Source of the DNA: Pusillimonas noertemannii
Lineage (GTDB): Bacteria; Pseudomonadota; Gammaproteobacteria; Burkholderiales; Burkholderiaceae_B
Length of the DNA: 64,000 nucleotides
NCBI RefSeq assembly: GCF_003096595.1
Contig: NZ_QEKO01000002.1
Location: 187,064-251,063, forward strand
Direction of reading: 5' to 3'
A program made the position numbers and the translations under genes. A model generated the notes under the pieces. The model searched no databases and had not been told where the DNA came from. It saw only the letters and a list, made by a program, of their open reading frames with translations. Shown here piece by piece: positions 28,232 to 37,181 of the stretch (positions within the stretch are counted from its first letter, which is position 1; each line of letters starts with the position of its first letter).

Positions 28232-30647
28232 AGAAATTATTGAACATCAAGCTATTGCTAAGTGTGCTTAAGTATTCACGATCAAATACATTCTCTACAT
28301 ATAAATTGGCATCCCAATTTTTATTAATTTTGTAGCCGAGTTTGAAATCAACGGTGGCGTAGCCGCTCTGCCGGGCCTCAGTGAGAGTGCGTGATCCATA
28401 AACGCCGCTTTGTGCGTATACCCCGGCTCCAACGGTCCATCCTTGTAGCGCCCCGCCCATATCATCCCTTCCGAACCGATACTGAGACCACAACTTAAAA
28501 AGATGGACCGGTGTGTAGAAAGTGTTGTAGCGAGTGCCATCATTTTCTGGATTTGAATCTCTCAAATACTTGGCACGGGTATATGTATAGCTTGCCGCTA
28601 TATCCCAACCTGGAACCGGGCTTCCGCTAATTTCCGCTTCCCATCCCTCACTTTGAATTAAACCAGACCCCACATAGCAACGCCCAGTTGCGGTTCCTCC
28701 GCACCCAACATGATCGGGATCGGGAATTGCTCGGTTTGTATCTCGAATCCGAAATACAGCCAACGATGCATTCAGGCGGCCATCAAAAAAGGTTGCTTTA
28801 GCACCAGCTTCTGCTTGCCAGCCCACACGGGGGTCAAGTGTTTTGCCCGAATAGTCGACTTGGCTTTGGGGAACAAAGGTATCGGTATAGCTTGTGTATA
28901 ACGATAGTTGATCGTTCACATCCCAGATAAGCCCACCGTACGGCGTAAATTCACGGCTTGCTTTTGCCTCGCTTACACTCCATTCTTGAGCCGTCGGTAC
29001 CGTACGGCTTCGACTTTCAAAGCTTGTCCATCTTCCACCAACGACAAGAGTTAATGGATCGGCTAGCTTAATGCGTCCTGAGGCGTATATCCCAGATTGA
29101 ATATAGGCGTTTTGATTTTCTGTTGGGACATTATTAGCATTTAGCTTATCAAAATACTCTCTTAAATCGTGATTATTAAAGACATCCCAATTGCTTACCG
29201 CTTGACCAGCACGTTTCAGTCCAACATTCTGCGTTGATCTATCGTAGCCGAATGTGAAGTGATGTTTTTTTCCAAGTAGTTCAATAGGTCCAGATGCAGA
29301 GATATCAAAATTTTCCCACTTCGTCCATGCGACTGTGTTTTGAGCATTAATATTTGCTAGTCCTGTTATAGGGTCCACTCCATTGCTAGTCACGTAGTAG
29401 TCGTAAGTATCCCCGTCAGCTTTTCTGTGCCGATAGGCGGCTTTAAGGTTCCAGTCGTTGTCAAAACGATGATTGAGGTCTACGGATATCCCAGTGCTTT
29501 CATAACTTGAGGGAGTCTCTGTTCCAGCAAAGGAAGTACGTGGTGGCTTGCTACCATCAGAATATAGAGGGATGCCATAAAAGCTAGAGGTGTATTTTCG
29601 GTGGATGTAATCAAAGGCAAGGCCCACCGTTGTCTTAGGCGTTAAGTCGTACTCTAATATTCCGTAGAAAAACTCATGCCTGCTATGGTCAACATCATAG
29701 AATTTGTCCTCATCCTGTAGGGCCATTACGGCACGCCCTCTTAATGTGCCAGACTTATTCAAGGGGCCTGTTATGTCCAGTTCGCCGCGGTAATGGTTCC
29801 AAGATCCTGCTGAAACCGTTCCGGATATACCAAGCTCATGACGTGGACGCTTGGCAACATAGTTGATCGTTCCACCAAGCGAGCCGCTCCCTGTTAGCAA
29901 TCCAGCTGGCCCTCGCAGAACCTCTACACGATCAAACATAGCTAAGTCCTGGTGCAAACCCATACGGTCGGACCCTTCTTGGAGAACCATGCCGTCATAT
30001 TGTTTTGAGCTTCCGAATCCGCGAATTATGGCGATCTCGCCATTGTCTCTCCCTCCTGTGATGACACCCGGAGCTTGATGAAGTGCCTCAGTGACAGAAG
30101 TAAAGCCTTGATCCTGAATTTGCTGTTGCGTAACGACACTGACGGATTGTGGAATCTCCTTTAGAGTCAATACACTTTTTCCTATAGTCACAGCTTCAGC
30201 TGCATATGAGCCCGAGCCCTCCGATGTCGGATCTAACGTTCCGTGCACCATAATGGGAGCCAACTGAGTTGTGGTGCCTGAAGCAGGCTTCGATAATGAA
30301 ACGGTATTGCCATTCCGCTTGACCTCAATCCCCGTACCGGCCAGCAAGCGCTGCAATGCTTGATCGGAGGTCAGATTCCCAGCAACCGCTGGCGCATTCA
30401 ACCCACTCACAGTCTCGGGCAAGTAGAAGATCTGCAGCGAGGCTTGCTCGCCCAACTGAATCAAAGCATTGCCTAGCGATTGCGCAGGAATGCTGATCTG
30501 CACAGGCGCTTCCTGCGCCAACGCCTGAGCCGGCACGATGCCAAACGCAAGTGCGATTGAAACCGTCAACGTTTTCAATGCTCCTCGGCCAAAGAGTCCG
30601 GCACCAGCCGCCTTGGACACTCCTCGTGTCTTCTGCTTGTCCATCAT
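28185..30647 (-). CDS. TonB-dependent siderophore receptor with STN signalling domain
   Basis: 820 aa: signal peptide (cut about residue 44, AQALAQ), STN domain (about 49-117), TonB-box region APIMVHG (130-136), plug with SVTEALHQAPGVITGG, and a barrel ending in Phe. The STN domain marks a transducer of the FpvA/FhuE/FecA class that signals through FecR to an ECF sigma, and both genes are just upstream. GC content is clearly lower than in the flanking transfer genes. A hydroxamate ligand is plausible because of FhuB and FhuF, but not shown. Confidence 0.92.
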   Translation of the reverse strand: MMDKQKTRGVSKAAGAGLFGRGALKTLTVSIALAFGIVPAQALAQEAPVQISIPAQSLGNALIQLGEQASLQIFYLPETVSGLNAPAVAGNLTSDQALQRLLAGTGIEVKRNGNTVSLSKPASGTTTQLAPIMVHGTLDPTSEGSGSYAAEAVTIGKSVLTLKEIPQSVSVVTQQQIQDQGFTSVTEALHQAPGVITGGRDNGEIAIIRGFGSSKQYDGMVLQEGSDRMGLHQDLAMFDRVEVLRGPAGLLTGSGSLGGTINYVAKRPRHELGISGTVSAGSWNHYRGELDITGPLNKSGTLRGRAVMALQDEDKFYDVDHSRHEFFYGILEYDLTPKTTVGLAFDYIHRKYTSSFYGIPLYSDGSKPPRTSFAGTETPSSYESTGISVDLNHRFDNDWNLKAAYRHRKADGDTYDYYVTSNGVDPITGLANINAQNTVAWTKWENFDISASGPIELLGKKHHFTFGYDRSTQNVGLKRAGQAVSNWDVFNNHDLREYFDKLNANNVPTENQNAYIQSGIYASGRIKLADPLTLVVGGRWTSFESRSRTVPTAQEWSVSEAKASREFTPYGGLIWDVNDQLSLYTSYTDTFVPQSQVDYSGKTLDPRVGWQAEAGAKATFFDGRLNASLAVFRIRDTNRAIPDPDHVGCGGTATGRCYVGSGLIQSEGWEAEISGSPVPGWDIAASYTYTRAKYLRDSNPENDGTRYNTFYTPVHLFKLWSQYRFGRDDMGGALQGWTVGAGVYAQSGVYGSRTLTEARQSGYATVDFKLGYKINKNWDANLYVENVFDREYLSTLSNSLMFNNFYGRPRSAMLSLRGTF

Positions 30648-30783
30648 GAATTAATGTTCCAGAAAATAGTTTTAGGCGTCCCGCGCCCGATACCTTGGCC
30701 AAAGGTTGCTTCCCGGGGACTACGCTGTACCGCGCTAAAACCTTCCCCTTCACTAATAACGACGCCAGGGACAGAAATTTTCC

Positions 30784-30802
30784 GGAATGATTTTCATTAT
30801 TA
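30784..30802. promoter_or_regulatory. Fur-box-like operator upstream of the siderophore receptor
   Basis: In the 262-base gap between fecR and the receptor, the minus strand reads TAATAATGAAAATCATTCC, which matches the 19-base Fur consensus GATAATGATAATCATTATC at most positions once aligned on ATAATGA. It lies about 140 bases before the receptor start in an AT-rich stretch. Iron-repressed expression is expected. Confidence 0.65.
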
Positions 30803-30909
30803 AATTGATACTAAATGTATCTTAGACTAAACAACATTAATTAAGGACGCGTTTCAACCGCCCATTGAGAGCCGTCCAAATCACTATTCAGAGGAATACA
30901 GAAACAGTA

Positions 30910-31905
30910 TTAGCGAGAGGCCGCAAGCATCGCGCCACCGTCCTCACGGCGCAGCACCACAACAGGCGCGATTTCGGGCAATACGTCCAGGACCGATTCG
31001 GGCACATCAATGCCAACCGTGCCCGATATGCGTATCCGGCCAACCCGCCCATCATTCAGCTGCAGCGGTCGAGCAAGATAGCGGTTCAATTCGGAAACCA
31101 CTTCGGAGAGCGGCTGATCCCTAAACACCAAACGCCCACGCTGCCAAGCGACCAAGGCCGCAACGTCATCCTGATATGGCGTCACCAAGGCATGATCCGT
31201 CGAGGTTCCGGACACGTAGCCCGCCGTCAGGCGCGCCGTTTGACGCCTCCACCAAGGGCCGGCCGAAAACTCCACCGTGCCCTCCTCGACGGCCACCGTC
31301 ACGGCATCGTCATCGCGGCGCACATTGAATCGTGTACCGGTAACCAGCACTTCAGCGCGGCCAGCGCCTACCGTAAACGGCCGGCTGGCGTCCGGGCTGA
31401 CCGAGAACAGCGCTTCGCCTGAGGCAAGCTCGACCACGCGACGGTTCTCAAAAAAGGCGACCGTAACCTGCGTAGCAGTGTTCAAGTCCAGAACGGAGCC
31501 GTCCGGCAAGTCGAATTGCCTGCGCTCGCCTCGGGCGGTGAGAAACTGCCTCGTAAATTCCGGCGTGCCCTGCCAGAGGTGGTTTCCGACGACGCCAGCC
31601 ACCAGCGCCGCGCTACAGGCGGCGCCCGCGCCGATCATGAAACGCCGGCGCCGATAAAAGGCAGGAGCGTCTTCCCGCGTCTGGTCCATGATCGCCCGCA
31701 TTTCCTCCTGGGGCAGCTGGTCGGCGATCCTCCAAAGGCTTTCCAGCGAGCGGTATTCGCGGTCGTTCTCGGGACTAGCCGCCCGCCACGCCTCGCACTC
31801 GCGCTGCTCCTGGGAAGAGAGCGTCCCCAGGCGCGACTTCGTAAACCAATGCAGGGCCTGGTCGCGCGGTGTCGTAGGAGGGTTCAGGTCGTCAAGTTCG
31901 GTCAT
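30910..31905 (-). CDS. fecR: FecR-type anti-sigma regulator
   Basis: 331 aa: DUF4880 N-terminus with the ALHWFTKSRLGTLSSQEQREC stretch, one membrane helix (89-108), and a periplasmic FecR domain (about 125-215, including GERRQFDLPDGSVLDLNTATQV and LASGEALFSVSPD). It relays siderophore binding at the STN receptor to the FecI sigma factor. Placed directly after fecI, as usual. Confidence 0.93.
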   Translation of the reverse strand: MTELDDLNPPTTPRDQALHWFTKSRLGTLSSQEQRECEAWRAASPENDREYRSLESLWRIADQLPQEEMRAIMDQTREDAPAFYRRRRFMIGAGAACSAALVAGVVGNHLWQGTPEFTRQFLTARGERRQFDLPDGSVLDLNTATQVTVAFFENRRVVELASGEALFSVSPDASRPFTVGAGRAEVLVTGTRFNVRRDDDAVTVAVEEGTVEFSAGPWWRRQTARLTAGYVSGTSTDHALVTPYQDDVAALVAWQRGRLVFRDQPLSEVVSELNRYLARPLQLNDGRVGRIRISGTVGIDVPESVLDVLPEIAPVVVLRREDGGAMLAASR

Positions 31906-31989
31906 TGCGCGTGGCGTGTGTCCAGCTTAAAGGGTGATAAAAACAATATCCCTCATCTATAAGACGCTTGGCACGCAAAAATACCGGAA

Positions 31990-32496
31990 TCAATGTGGGG
32001 CATAACTTTGTAACTTATCTTGTATATGGCGCAAGGCGCGCTTCATGTGTTTCTCGACCATGCTTTGCGTCAGGCCCAGTTTCTGCGCGATTTCCTCCTG
32101 GGTATAGCCTTCGATTTTATTCCACAGAAACACCTGCTGGCTCTTCAAAGGCAACTCCGACAAAGCAAGTTTAAGCGCCTGCATCAATTGCGCCGTGCGA
32201 ATGGCCGACTCGGGATCGTGAAGCAAAGGATGGTCTTCTTCGGCCAGCGCATCCAGGCTGACTGTCTCGTTCCTGCGCTGGCGCCGGAACTCGCCGGCCA
32301 AGCGGTTCTGGCTGGCCCCATACAGGTAGGCTTTTTGATCCAATACGGCCGCATCGCCATTCTTGAGCAGATTGACCACGACATCATGCGCCGCATCCTC
32401 CGCGTCGCGGGGCGCGGAATTACGCTGCGCCCACACGCCCATCAGCTCGCGGTAATGCGCGAGCCATCCTTTGGGCGGTGAGGAGCGGCGGGACAT
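31990..32496 (-). CDS. fecI: FecI-type ECF sigma factor
   Basis: 168 aa with region 2 (DAAHDVVVNLLKNGD ... YGASQNRLAGEFRRQRRNE) and region 4 HTH (YTQEEIAQKLGLTQSMVEKHMKRALRHI). Iron-starvation sigma of the FecI group; it should direct transcription of the receptor operon when the siderophore is bound. The ATG at 32496 is preceded by a possible Fur site. Confidence 0.93.
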   Translation of the reverse strand: MSRRSSPPKGWLAHYRELMGVWAQRNSAPRDAEDAAHDVVVNLLKNGDAAVLDQKAYLYGASQNRLAGEFRRQRRNETVSLDALAEEDHPLLHDPESAIRTAQLMQALKLALSELPLKSQQVFLWNKIEGYTQEEIAQKLGLTQSMVEKHMKRALRHIQDKLQSYAPH

Positions 32497-32507
32497 GCGA
32501 ACGAATC

Positions 32508-32537
32508 GATAATCTAAATGGGAATCGTTCCATTATC
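32508..32537. promoter_or_regulatory. Inverted repeat before fecI, possible Fur site
   Basis: GATAAT (32508-32513) and ATTATC (32532-32537) form an inverted pair, and the minus strand reads GATAATGGAACGATTCCC, a partial Fur match. It lies 12 bases upstream of the fecI ATG, where iron control is expected. Match is imperfect, so confidence is low. Confidence 0.35.
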
Positions 32538-32585
32538 CTTTAACTTTCCTGGCCGAGGCAAATTGTTTCGTGCCGGGCACTGGAA

Positions 32586-34520
32586 TCACCGGGATAAAGA
32601 CCGTGAACGCCCGATGCTCCATGTCGCCCGCCCCGCCTGAATCGACACCGCCAGAGATTGTCCCAGGCGCTGCTCAATCACGGGACGCCACGGCACGAGC
32701 GTAAAGCTCGGGCCCTGCTCAAGCACGGCATAGCGGCCACTGGCCACCATGATCGAGCGCCGGTAGATGCCCGATGCCGTGCCGCGCTCGCCCAAAGGTC
32801 GATAAACCAGCCCGGTGTCGGATGTGATGGTCTTTGCGGCCGCATCGAGCTCGCGCGTGCGCAGGGTGCGCAACAGGTCCCTAGCCAATACGAACCGCTC
32901 ACCCCGACGCTGAGCGAGCCCTTGCGTTTCAAGATACGCACCGCGTGCCTGCATCGCCTCGCGCACCTGCGCACCAAAGCCTGTTGCCGCCAGATCCCGT
33001 CCCTCGCCGATCAACTGCGTATCCAGCCATGTCGCCCCCAAAGCCCGCGTTTGCCGCGCGAGCGGCAGATGTGTGCGCAAGGCCACAGCCACGCCGCCTG
33101 TGCGCTGCAAGTCAAAGGCGCGTCCGCGCTCACGCAAGTCATCGGGAATTTTCCAAGCCCCCTCGGCCACCCGCTGCACGATACCGGCGCGCCGCAAGGC
33201 TTCCAGCCTTCTGACGTGGGACTGGACGATGCGTTCGGGGTCGCTGTCGCGGCCTTTGACGCTCGTCAGATGATCGGTCGTCCGGTACAGGCCATCGCGT
33301 GCAACCGCCGCGATGTTGCAATCCGCAGCGCTGTCCTGGATCGGTCGAATCTCCACGATGCCGCCGGCGGGATAGTCGGCGATATCCGTTTGGAACGGCA
33401 GCCCTATATAGTGCGCCCGCCCGTCCACACCATCGACGATCAGGTAGCCGGTATCGTGCAGTTCGTCGGCCAGCCCTTTAGCGGCAATTCTGCCGATGAC
33501 GGACGCTGATTCGCGCTCGGGTGCATGAATCACGAATTCGCGTGCCTGGCCGCGCATCGCCCGGTGCAGCGTGCGGATAATGTCGCTCCGATCGCCCAGG
33601 CCGCGCAGCGTCGCTTCCAGCCGCCCATCAAGTTGCCAGCGGTTGGGATCTAGCCGGGTCGCCAGCCCCAGACCCGATAAGCGTTGCAACCGAGCGCGCA
33701 ACATGGCCTGATACGGCAGATCACCGCGCAGCTCGCGGGCATCGACCACATCGACGACGGCTTGGCGCATCAAGTTTCTATCCAGGGTGGTATAGCGCTT
33801 CTGCTCGATCTCGCGGGTCAGGCTGTGTGCAATTTCGCGCTGCGTCCTGGGCCCGAGCCATTCGGTCGCGATGTCGGCGGCACGTACACGCATCCCGTGG
33901 CTCATGTAGTCGGGCGCGATCACCAGGTCCTGCCCGTTGTCGGCCCGACCGCGCAGCACGATATGGGTGTGCGGATTGTCGGTGTCCCAGTGATCGACGG
34001 CCACCCAATCTAGCCGTGTTTCCAGGTCCACCGCCATCCGCGCCATCAAGGCGCGGGTGTAGGCTTTCAGGTCGCCCAGTTCCTGCGCATCCTCGGGCGA
34101 GACGATGAAGCGGAATTGATGCCGATCATTCCGGCTGCGCGCCTCGAACGCCCGCGTATCGGCGTCCTCCGTGTCCGCGCCGTAAGCGCGGCCCGCCTGG
34201 CCTTCACGCGTGACGCCATCGCGGCATATGTAGCGCAAGTGGCGGCCAATACCGTCGCCGCCTGGCATGACCTTCACAAATCGGGATTTGATGACCACGC
34301 GCCGCATGCGTGGCGAAGGCTCAGCCGGCGCAAACCGCGCCGCGACCCGCCCGCGCCCAAAGTTCGCGCCGCTCCGCGGAGACGCGGCCCCGGCCCAGGT
34401 CGGCCCTGAGCGCGACACCTGGCGCAGCACCTTGGCAACGTAGCGCTCACCGCCGGCGCTGCGGTCATGCTTTGGCGGCGCAGGACGCGGCCGGAAACGA
34501 TCTTCCTCACCTCGCGCCAT
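32586..34520 (-). CDS. VirD2-type relaxase with DUF3363
   Basis: 644 aa from the ATG at 34520 (MARGEEDRFR); the open frame runs 50 codons further upstream without family features. The N-terminal relaxase domain has Tyr98 in HLRYICRDG and the His motif DNPHTHIVLRG (about 179-189) that binds the metal; the C-terminal half is DUF3363. It nicks oriT and pilots the strand through TraG. In Tn4371-type ICEs the relaxase lies next to traF and is the favoured insertion border for cargo, as here with the iron block. Confidence 0.92.
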   Translation of the reverse strand: MARGEEDRFRPRPAPPKHDRSAGGERYVAKVLRQVSRSGPTWAGAASPRSGANFGRGRVAARFAPAEPSPRMRRVVIKSRFVKVMPGGDGIGRHLRYICRDGVTREGQAGRAYGADTEDADTRAFEARSRNDRHQFRFIVSPEDAQELGDLKAYTRALMARMAVDLETRLDWVAVDHWDTDNPHTHIVLRGRADNGQDLVIAPDYMSHGMRVRAADIATEWLGPRTQREIAHSLTREIEQKRYTTLDRNLMRQAVVDVVDARELRGDLPYQAMLRARLQRLSGLGLATRLDPNRWQLDGRLEATLRGLGDRSDIIRTLHRAMRGQAREFVIHAPERESASVIGRIAAKGLADELHDTGYLIVDGVDGRAHYIGLPFQTDIADYPAGGIVEIRPIQDSAADCNIAAVARDGLYRTTDHLTSVKGRDSDPERIVQSHVRRLEALRRAGIVQRVAEGAWKIPDDLRERGRAFDLQRTGGVAVALRTHLPLARQTRALGATWLDTQLIGEGRDLAATGFGAQVREAMQARGAYLETQGLAQRRGERFVLARDLLRTLRTRELDAAAKTITSDTGLVYRPLGERGTASGIYRRSIMVASGRYAVLEQGPSFTLVPWRPVIEQRLGQSLAVSIQAGRATWSIGRSRSLSR

Positions 34521-34943
34521 GACGAAGGTCTCCGACAAGCTCAGCGCAGCACGGCGCAGACGGCACCCGGCAAACATAGCCGCCATGCGCAATCTCGCCA
34601 ACGGACGGCACAGGCGCGCTTTCACGCGGTGCCGTCTCCCCACCCGTGCAGACGAGGCTTTGCGATCCACCCCGTGCTGGTCCTTTTATCTTGCCCCCGC
34701 TTTCGATTCGCCTCAAACGGGCTACTCGTTCGCCAGCTGGCCGTGGGCTGCCCAGGCCGACACGCCGGCGCAAAGGTCGAAGACCGGGCAAGCCTGGCGT
34801 CGCCGGCACGCCAGGCGCCGGACAAGCAATCTGCACGGTTGACGGCAAAACCGAGGTCACGCCAATGGCGGACAACGCGCATTGGGTATGCTCAGCGGAC
34901 GGCAAAGCAACCAGCAGGTTCCGTGCGTGGTGGCACACCAATC
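34521..34943. other. Intergenic region between relaxase and traF, oriT candidate
   Basis: 423 bases with no convincing gene. At 34792-34816 there is a perfect inverted repeat, GCCTGGCGT and ACGCCAGGC, with a 7-base loop and no T-run, so it is not a typical terminator. A relaxase gene commonly lies beside its oriT, which usually contains such a repeat. A TATCTTGC at about 34687 resembles the IncP nic motif loosely. I can mark the hairpin but not the nick site. Confidence 0.4.
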
Positions 34944-35477
34944 TCATGACGGACCCCACACCCATAACGGCGCGGCCCGGCCGTAGGCCGCCGCGCGAAC
35001 GATCGGCCCAAAGTAGCGGCTGTCGAACGACGCCCGATGCTCGCCGGCCAGCAAGAACAATTCGTTTTCCCTGAGCAGCCGGCAGCCCGGCCATGCGGCA
35101 AGCGGACGGCCTCGGCTGTCGCGCGCGAGCGTGCTTGCCACGACTCGCCCGTTAATTCCGACTGCGCCGCTTCGCACGCAGACATGATCCCCATATGCGG
35201 CGGCCACGCGCTTTAACAGCGGCACATTGCCTGGCAGGTAGCGCCGCTCGGCGGCGAACGCCACAATGTCGGCCGGCAGGCGCGTGACGATGTAATCGCC
35301 GCGCCGAATCGGCTGCGCGGAAACCGCATAAAAGCCGCGCGGGGCGCTGTCGCTGACATTGAAGACGACACGCAACGGAGCCATTGCCAAGACTGGCGCA
35401 AAGAGCGCGGCCAGGCCGAGCGCCATGCCGCCCAGAATGAAACACGATCGCCCCGGATTTAGCAAAGATGTCGTCAT
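34944..35477 (-). CDS. traF: TraF-type S26 peptidase (pilin maturation)
   Basis: 177 aa with one N-terminal helix (about 12-34), the catalytic serine region NVSDSAPRGFY (Ser42/Ser44) and the general-base lysine PLLKR (Lys89), as in signal peptidase I relatives. TraF of IncP cleaves and cyclises the TrbC pilin. It sits between the relaxase and DUF2840, the normal Tn4371 order. Confidence 0.92.
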   Translation of the reverse strand: MTTSLLNPGRSCFILGGMALGLAALFAPVLAMAPLRVVFNVSDSAPRGFYAVSAQPIRRGDYIVTRLPADIVAFAAERRYLPGNVPLLKRVAAAYGDHVCVRSGAVGINGRVVASTLARDSRGRPLAAWPGCRLLRENELFLLAGEHRASFDSRYFGPIVRAAAYGRAAPLWVWGPS

Positions 35478-35481
35478 GGCG

Positions 35482-35982
35482 TCATGCTCCTAAGGCGCTG
35501 CGCGCACAATGCGCGGCATGACGCTCGGCCGTGTAAGCCGGCAGCGCCAGCCGCGCCGCGAGCCGGTTATCGACGGTGCGCCAATAGGCGGTGGACACCC
35601 GCACGGGCGGTATGCCGGCGGCCTCGATCGCATCAATGGCCGAAAGCACGGCCTTGATGCGGCGCTCGCCCTCGGCGCGCAGCAAAATGCGCGCGCCGGG
35701 CGACACGCCCGCGACGCGCTGAATACCTTCACCGGGCAAGCCCGCCTGCATCACCATGAGCTGCCACATGACCGTGCCGTACTCGTTGGCGGCCCAGCGC
35801 ACGCGGCAGCACACCGCGCCGGGCTGGAACACGGCCACGCGCCGGTACGCGTCCTGGCGGACGATGCGCTGCGGTGCGCCAAAGCGCAGCCAGATGTTCA
35901 CGCGCCTGCCGATCGTAGCGAGCGTCACGCGCATGGGCGCAGCGCGCAATGCGCTATCGGCGGCGCCGATAAATGGATTCAT
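35482..35982 (-). CDS. DUF2840 family protein
   Basis: 166 aa, no signal peptide or helix; a central NEYGTVMWQLMVMQAG and a GEGIQRVAGVSPGARILLRAEGE stretch. DUF2840 proteins are encoded directly before traF in many Tn4371-type and IncP-like elements; the function is unknown. It overlaps the RHH gene upstream by four bases and is four bases from traF, so it is part of that operon. Confidence 0.8.
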   Translation of the reverse strand: MNPFIGAADSALRAAPMRVTLATIGRRVNIWLRFGAPQRIVRQDAYRRVAVFQPGAVCCRVRWAANEYGTVMWQLMVMQAGLPGEGIQRVAGVSPGARILLRAEGERRIKAVLSAIDAIEAAGIPPVRVSTAYWRTVDNRLAARLALPAYTAERHAAHCARSALGA

Positions 35983-36218
35983 GGCGCATCCTTCGGAAAC
36001 TCGCGCTCCAACAGCTCGCGCAGCATGGCGACAGCCGTGACGCCCCGCCGGAAAGCGGCCACTTTAATGCGCCCGCGCAGCGCCGGCGTCACGTCGATGG
36101 TGAGCCGCGCCGTAAACGGCGATGCGTCCGTTTGGGCGCTTCCCTGACGCACCCAGGACGCAGCCGCGCCGCCCGACGGACGCCGGCCAATGGCGGGACG
36201 GGGCCGCGCGGCGCTCAT
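35979..36218 (-). CDS. Small ribbon-helix-helix partner of ParA
   Basis: 79 aa; the second half RLTIDVTPALRGRIKVAAFRRGVTAVAMLRELLEREF is an RHH DNA-binding fold with a basic, disordered N-terminus, the layout of ParG/ParB-like centromere binders of type Ib partition systems. The ATG overlaps the parA stop. It probably binds the partition site and stimulates ParA. Confidence 0.75.
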   Translation of the reverse strand: MSAARPRPAIGRRPSGGAAASWVRQGSAQTDASPFTARLTIDVTPALRGRIKVAAFRRGVTAVAMLRELLEREFPKDAP

Positions 36219-36958
36219 CGCAATGCCTCGCACACTTGAGCGGCCAGCCGCGCGATCTCGCGTGCGGCCGACCCATCGGCGTCGCGCTCGCGCACCAGCG
36301 AGCCGGCCGCCACGCTGTCGGCAAACGCGATGCGCTGCGACACCTCGGCAGCCAGCGTGGGCAGCGGCTGGTCGGCCAGGGCAGCGCGTGCCTCGCGCCC
36401 GATCACGGTGCCCACGACACGGCGATTGACCACGAACGCGGCGCGCAACTGCGGCTTGTAGATACGCGCCTCTTCGATGAGCTTGACCATTTCCTGGCTG
36501 GCCCACACGTCATACGCCGAGGGCTGCACCGGAACCAGCGCCAGGTCCGCCGCCAGCATGGCCGAACGGGCAATCGAGGCCACGCGTGGCGGCCCGTCGA
36601 TCACCACGAAATCGGCCGCCAGCGCGATGTCGGGGATCTCGACATGCAAGGACTCGCGCGCCAGCCCAAAGATTCCGTACAGCCGATTGTGGCCGTTCTC
36701 GGCGCGGCGCTGCGCCCAGTCCGAGGCTGAACCCTGCGGGTCCGCATCGATGAGCACCACGCGACGGCCATCCAAGGCCAGCTCCGCCGCCAGATGCGTA
36801 GCCAGCGTGGTTTTTCCCACGCCGCCCTTCTGGTTCAACACGGCGATCACCTTGCCGGATCGGGGTTCATCGAGGCCGGCGTCAAGCACGCCGAGCGAGG
36901 CGGCAAAACGGTCCGCTTGCCGACCGCTTTTTTCGGTCTCGCAAATGCCGCTGGACAT
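36215..36958 (-). CDS. parA: ParA partition ATPase
   Basis: 247 aa from the ATG at 36958. A short N-terminal extension (1-36) precedes the deviant Walker A LNQKGGVGKTT (41-51) and the ADPQGSASDWAQRR motif. A GTG near 36853, just before the Walker motif, is an alternative start. ParA-type proteins segregate plasmids and stabilise ICEs in their circular form. The iteron region lies directly upstream. Confidence 0.93.
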   Translation of the reverse strand: MSSGICETEKSGRQADRFAASLGVLDAGLDEPRSGKVIAVLNQKGGVGKTTLATHLAAELALDGRRVVLIDADPQGSASDWAQRRAENGHNRLYGIFGLARESLHVEIPDIALAADFVVIDGPPRVASIARSAMLAADLALVPVQPSAYDVWASQEMVKLIEEARIYKPQLRAAFVVNRRVVGTVIGREARAALADQPLPTLAAEVSQRIAFADSVAAGSLVRERDADGSAAREIARLAAQVCEALR

Positions 36959-37063
36959 TTTTTGACCAGGACCGTGCGCGCCTTTAATCTTAGTTAGTCT
37001 TTTAGTTAAAGAGTTAGAAGCGCCCCGCACGGCCAATATTGGCGCGGCTTTCCAGGGGTTCTT

Positions 37064-37170
37064 GCGCCTAAAACCCCGTGCATTTTGCGCCTGAAACCCC
37101 GTATCGCACGCGCCCGAAACCCCGTGCCCATCCACAGGATATTCACAGCTTTGTCCACAAGTTATCCACA
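37064..37170. other. Replication origin candidate: three iterons and DnaA boxes
   Basis: Between parA and repA, three copies of GCGCCTGAAACCCCGT-type repeats start at 37064, 37087 and 37110 (exact 23-base spacing, one or two mismatches). They are followed by TTGTCCACA (37151-37159) and the perfect DnaA box TTATCCACA (37162-37170). An AT-rich stretch with repeated TTAGTT lies on the other side (36983-37018). Iterons, DnaA boxes and an AT-rich segment beside a replication initiator are the anatomy of an iteron-controlled oriV. Confidence 0.8.
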
Positions 37171-37181
37171 TCTTGGCCTCA

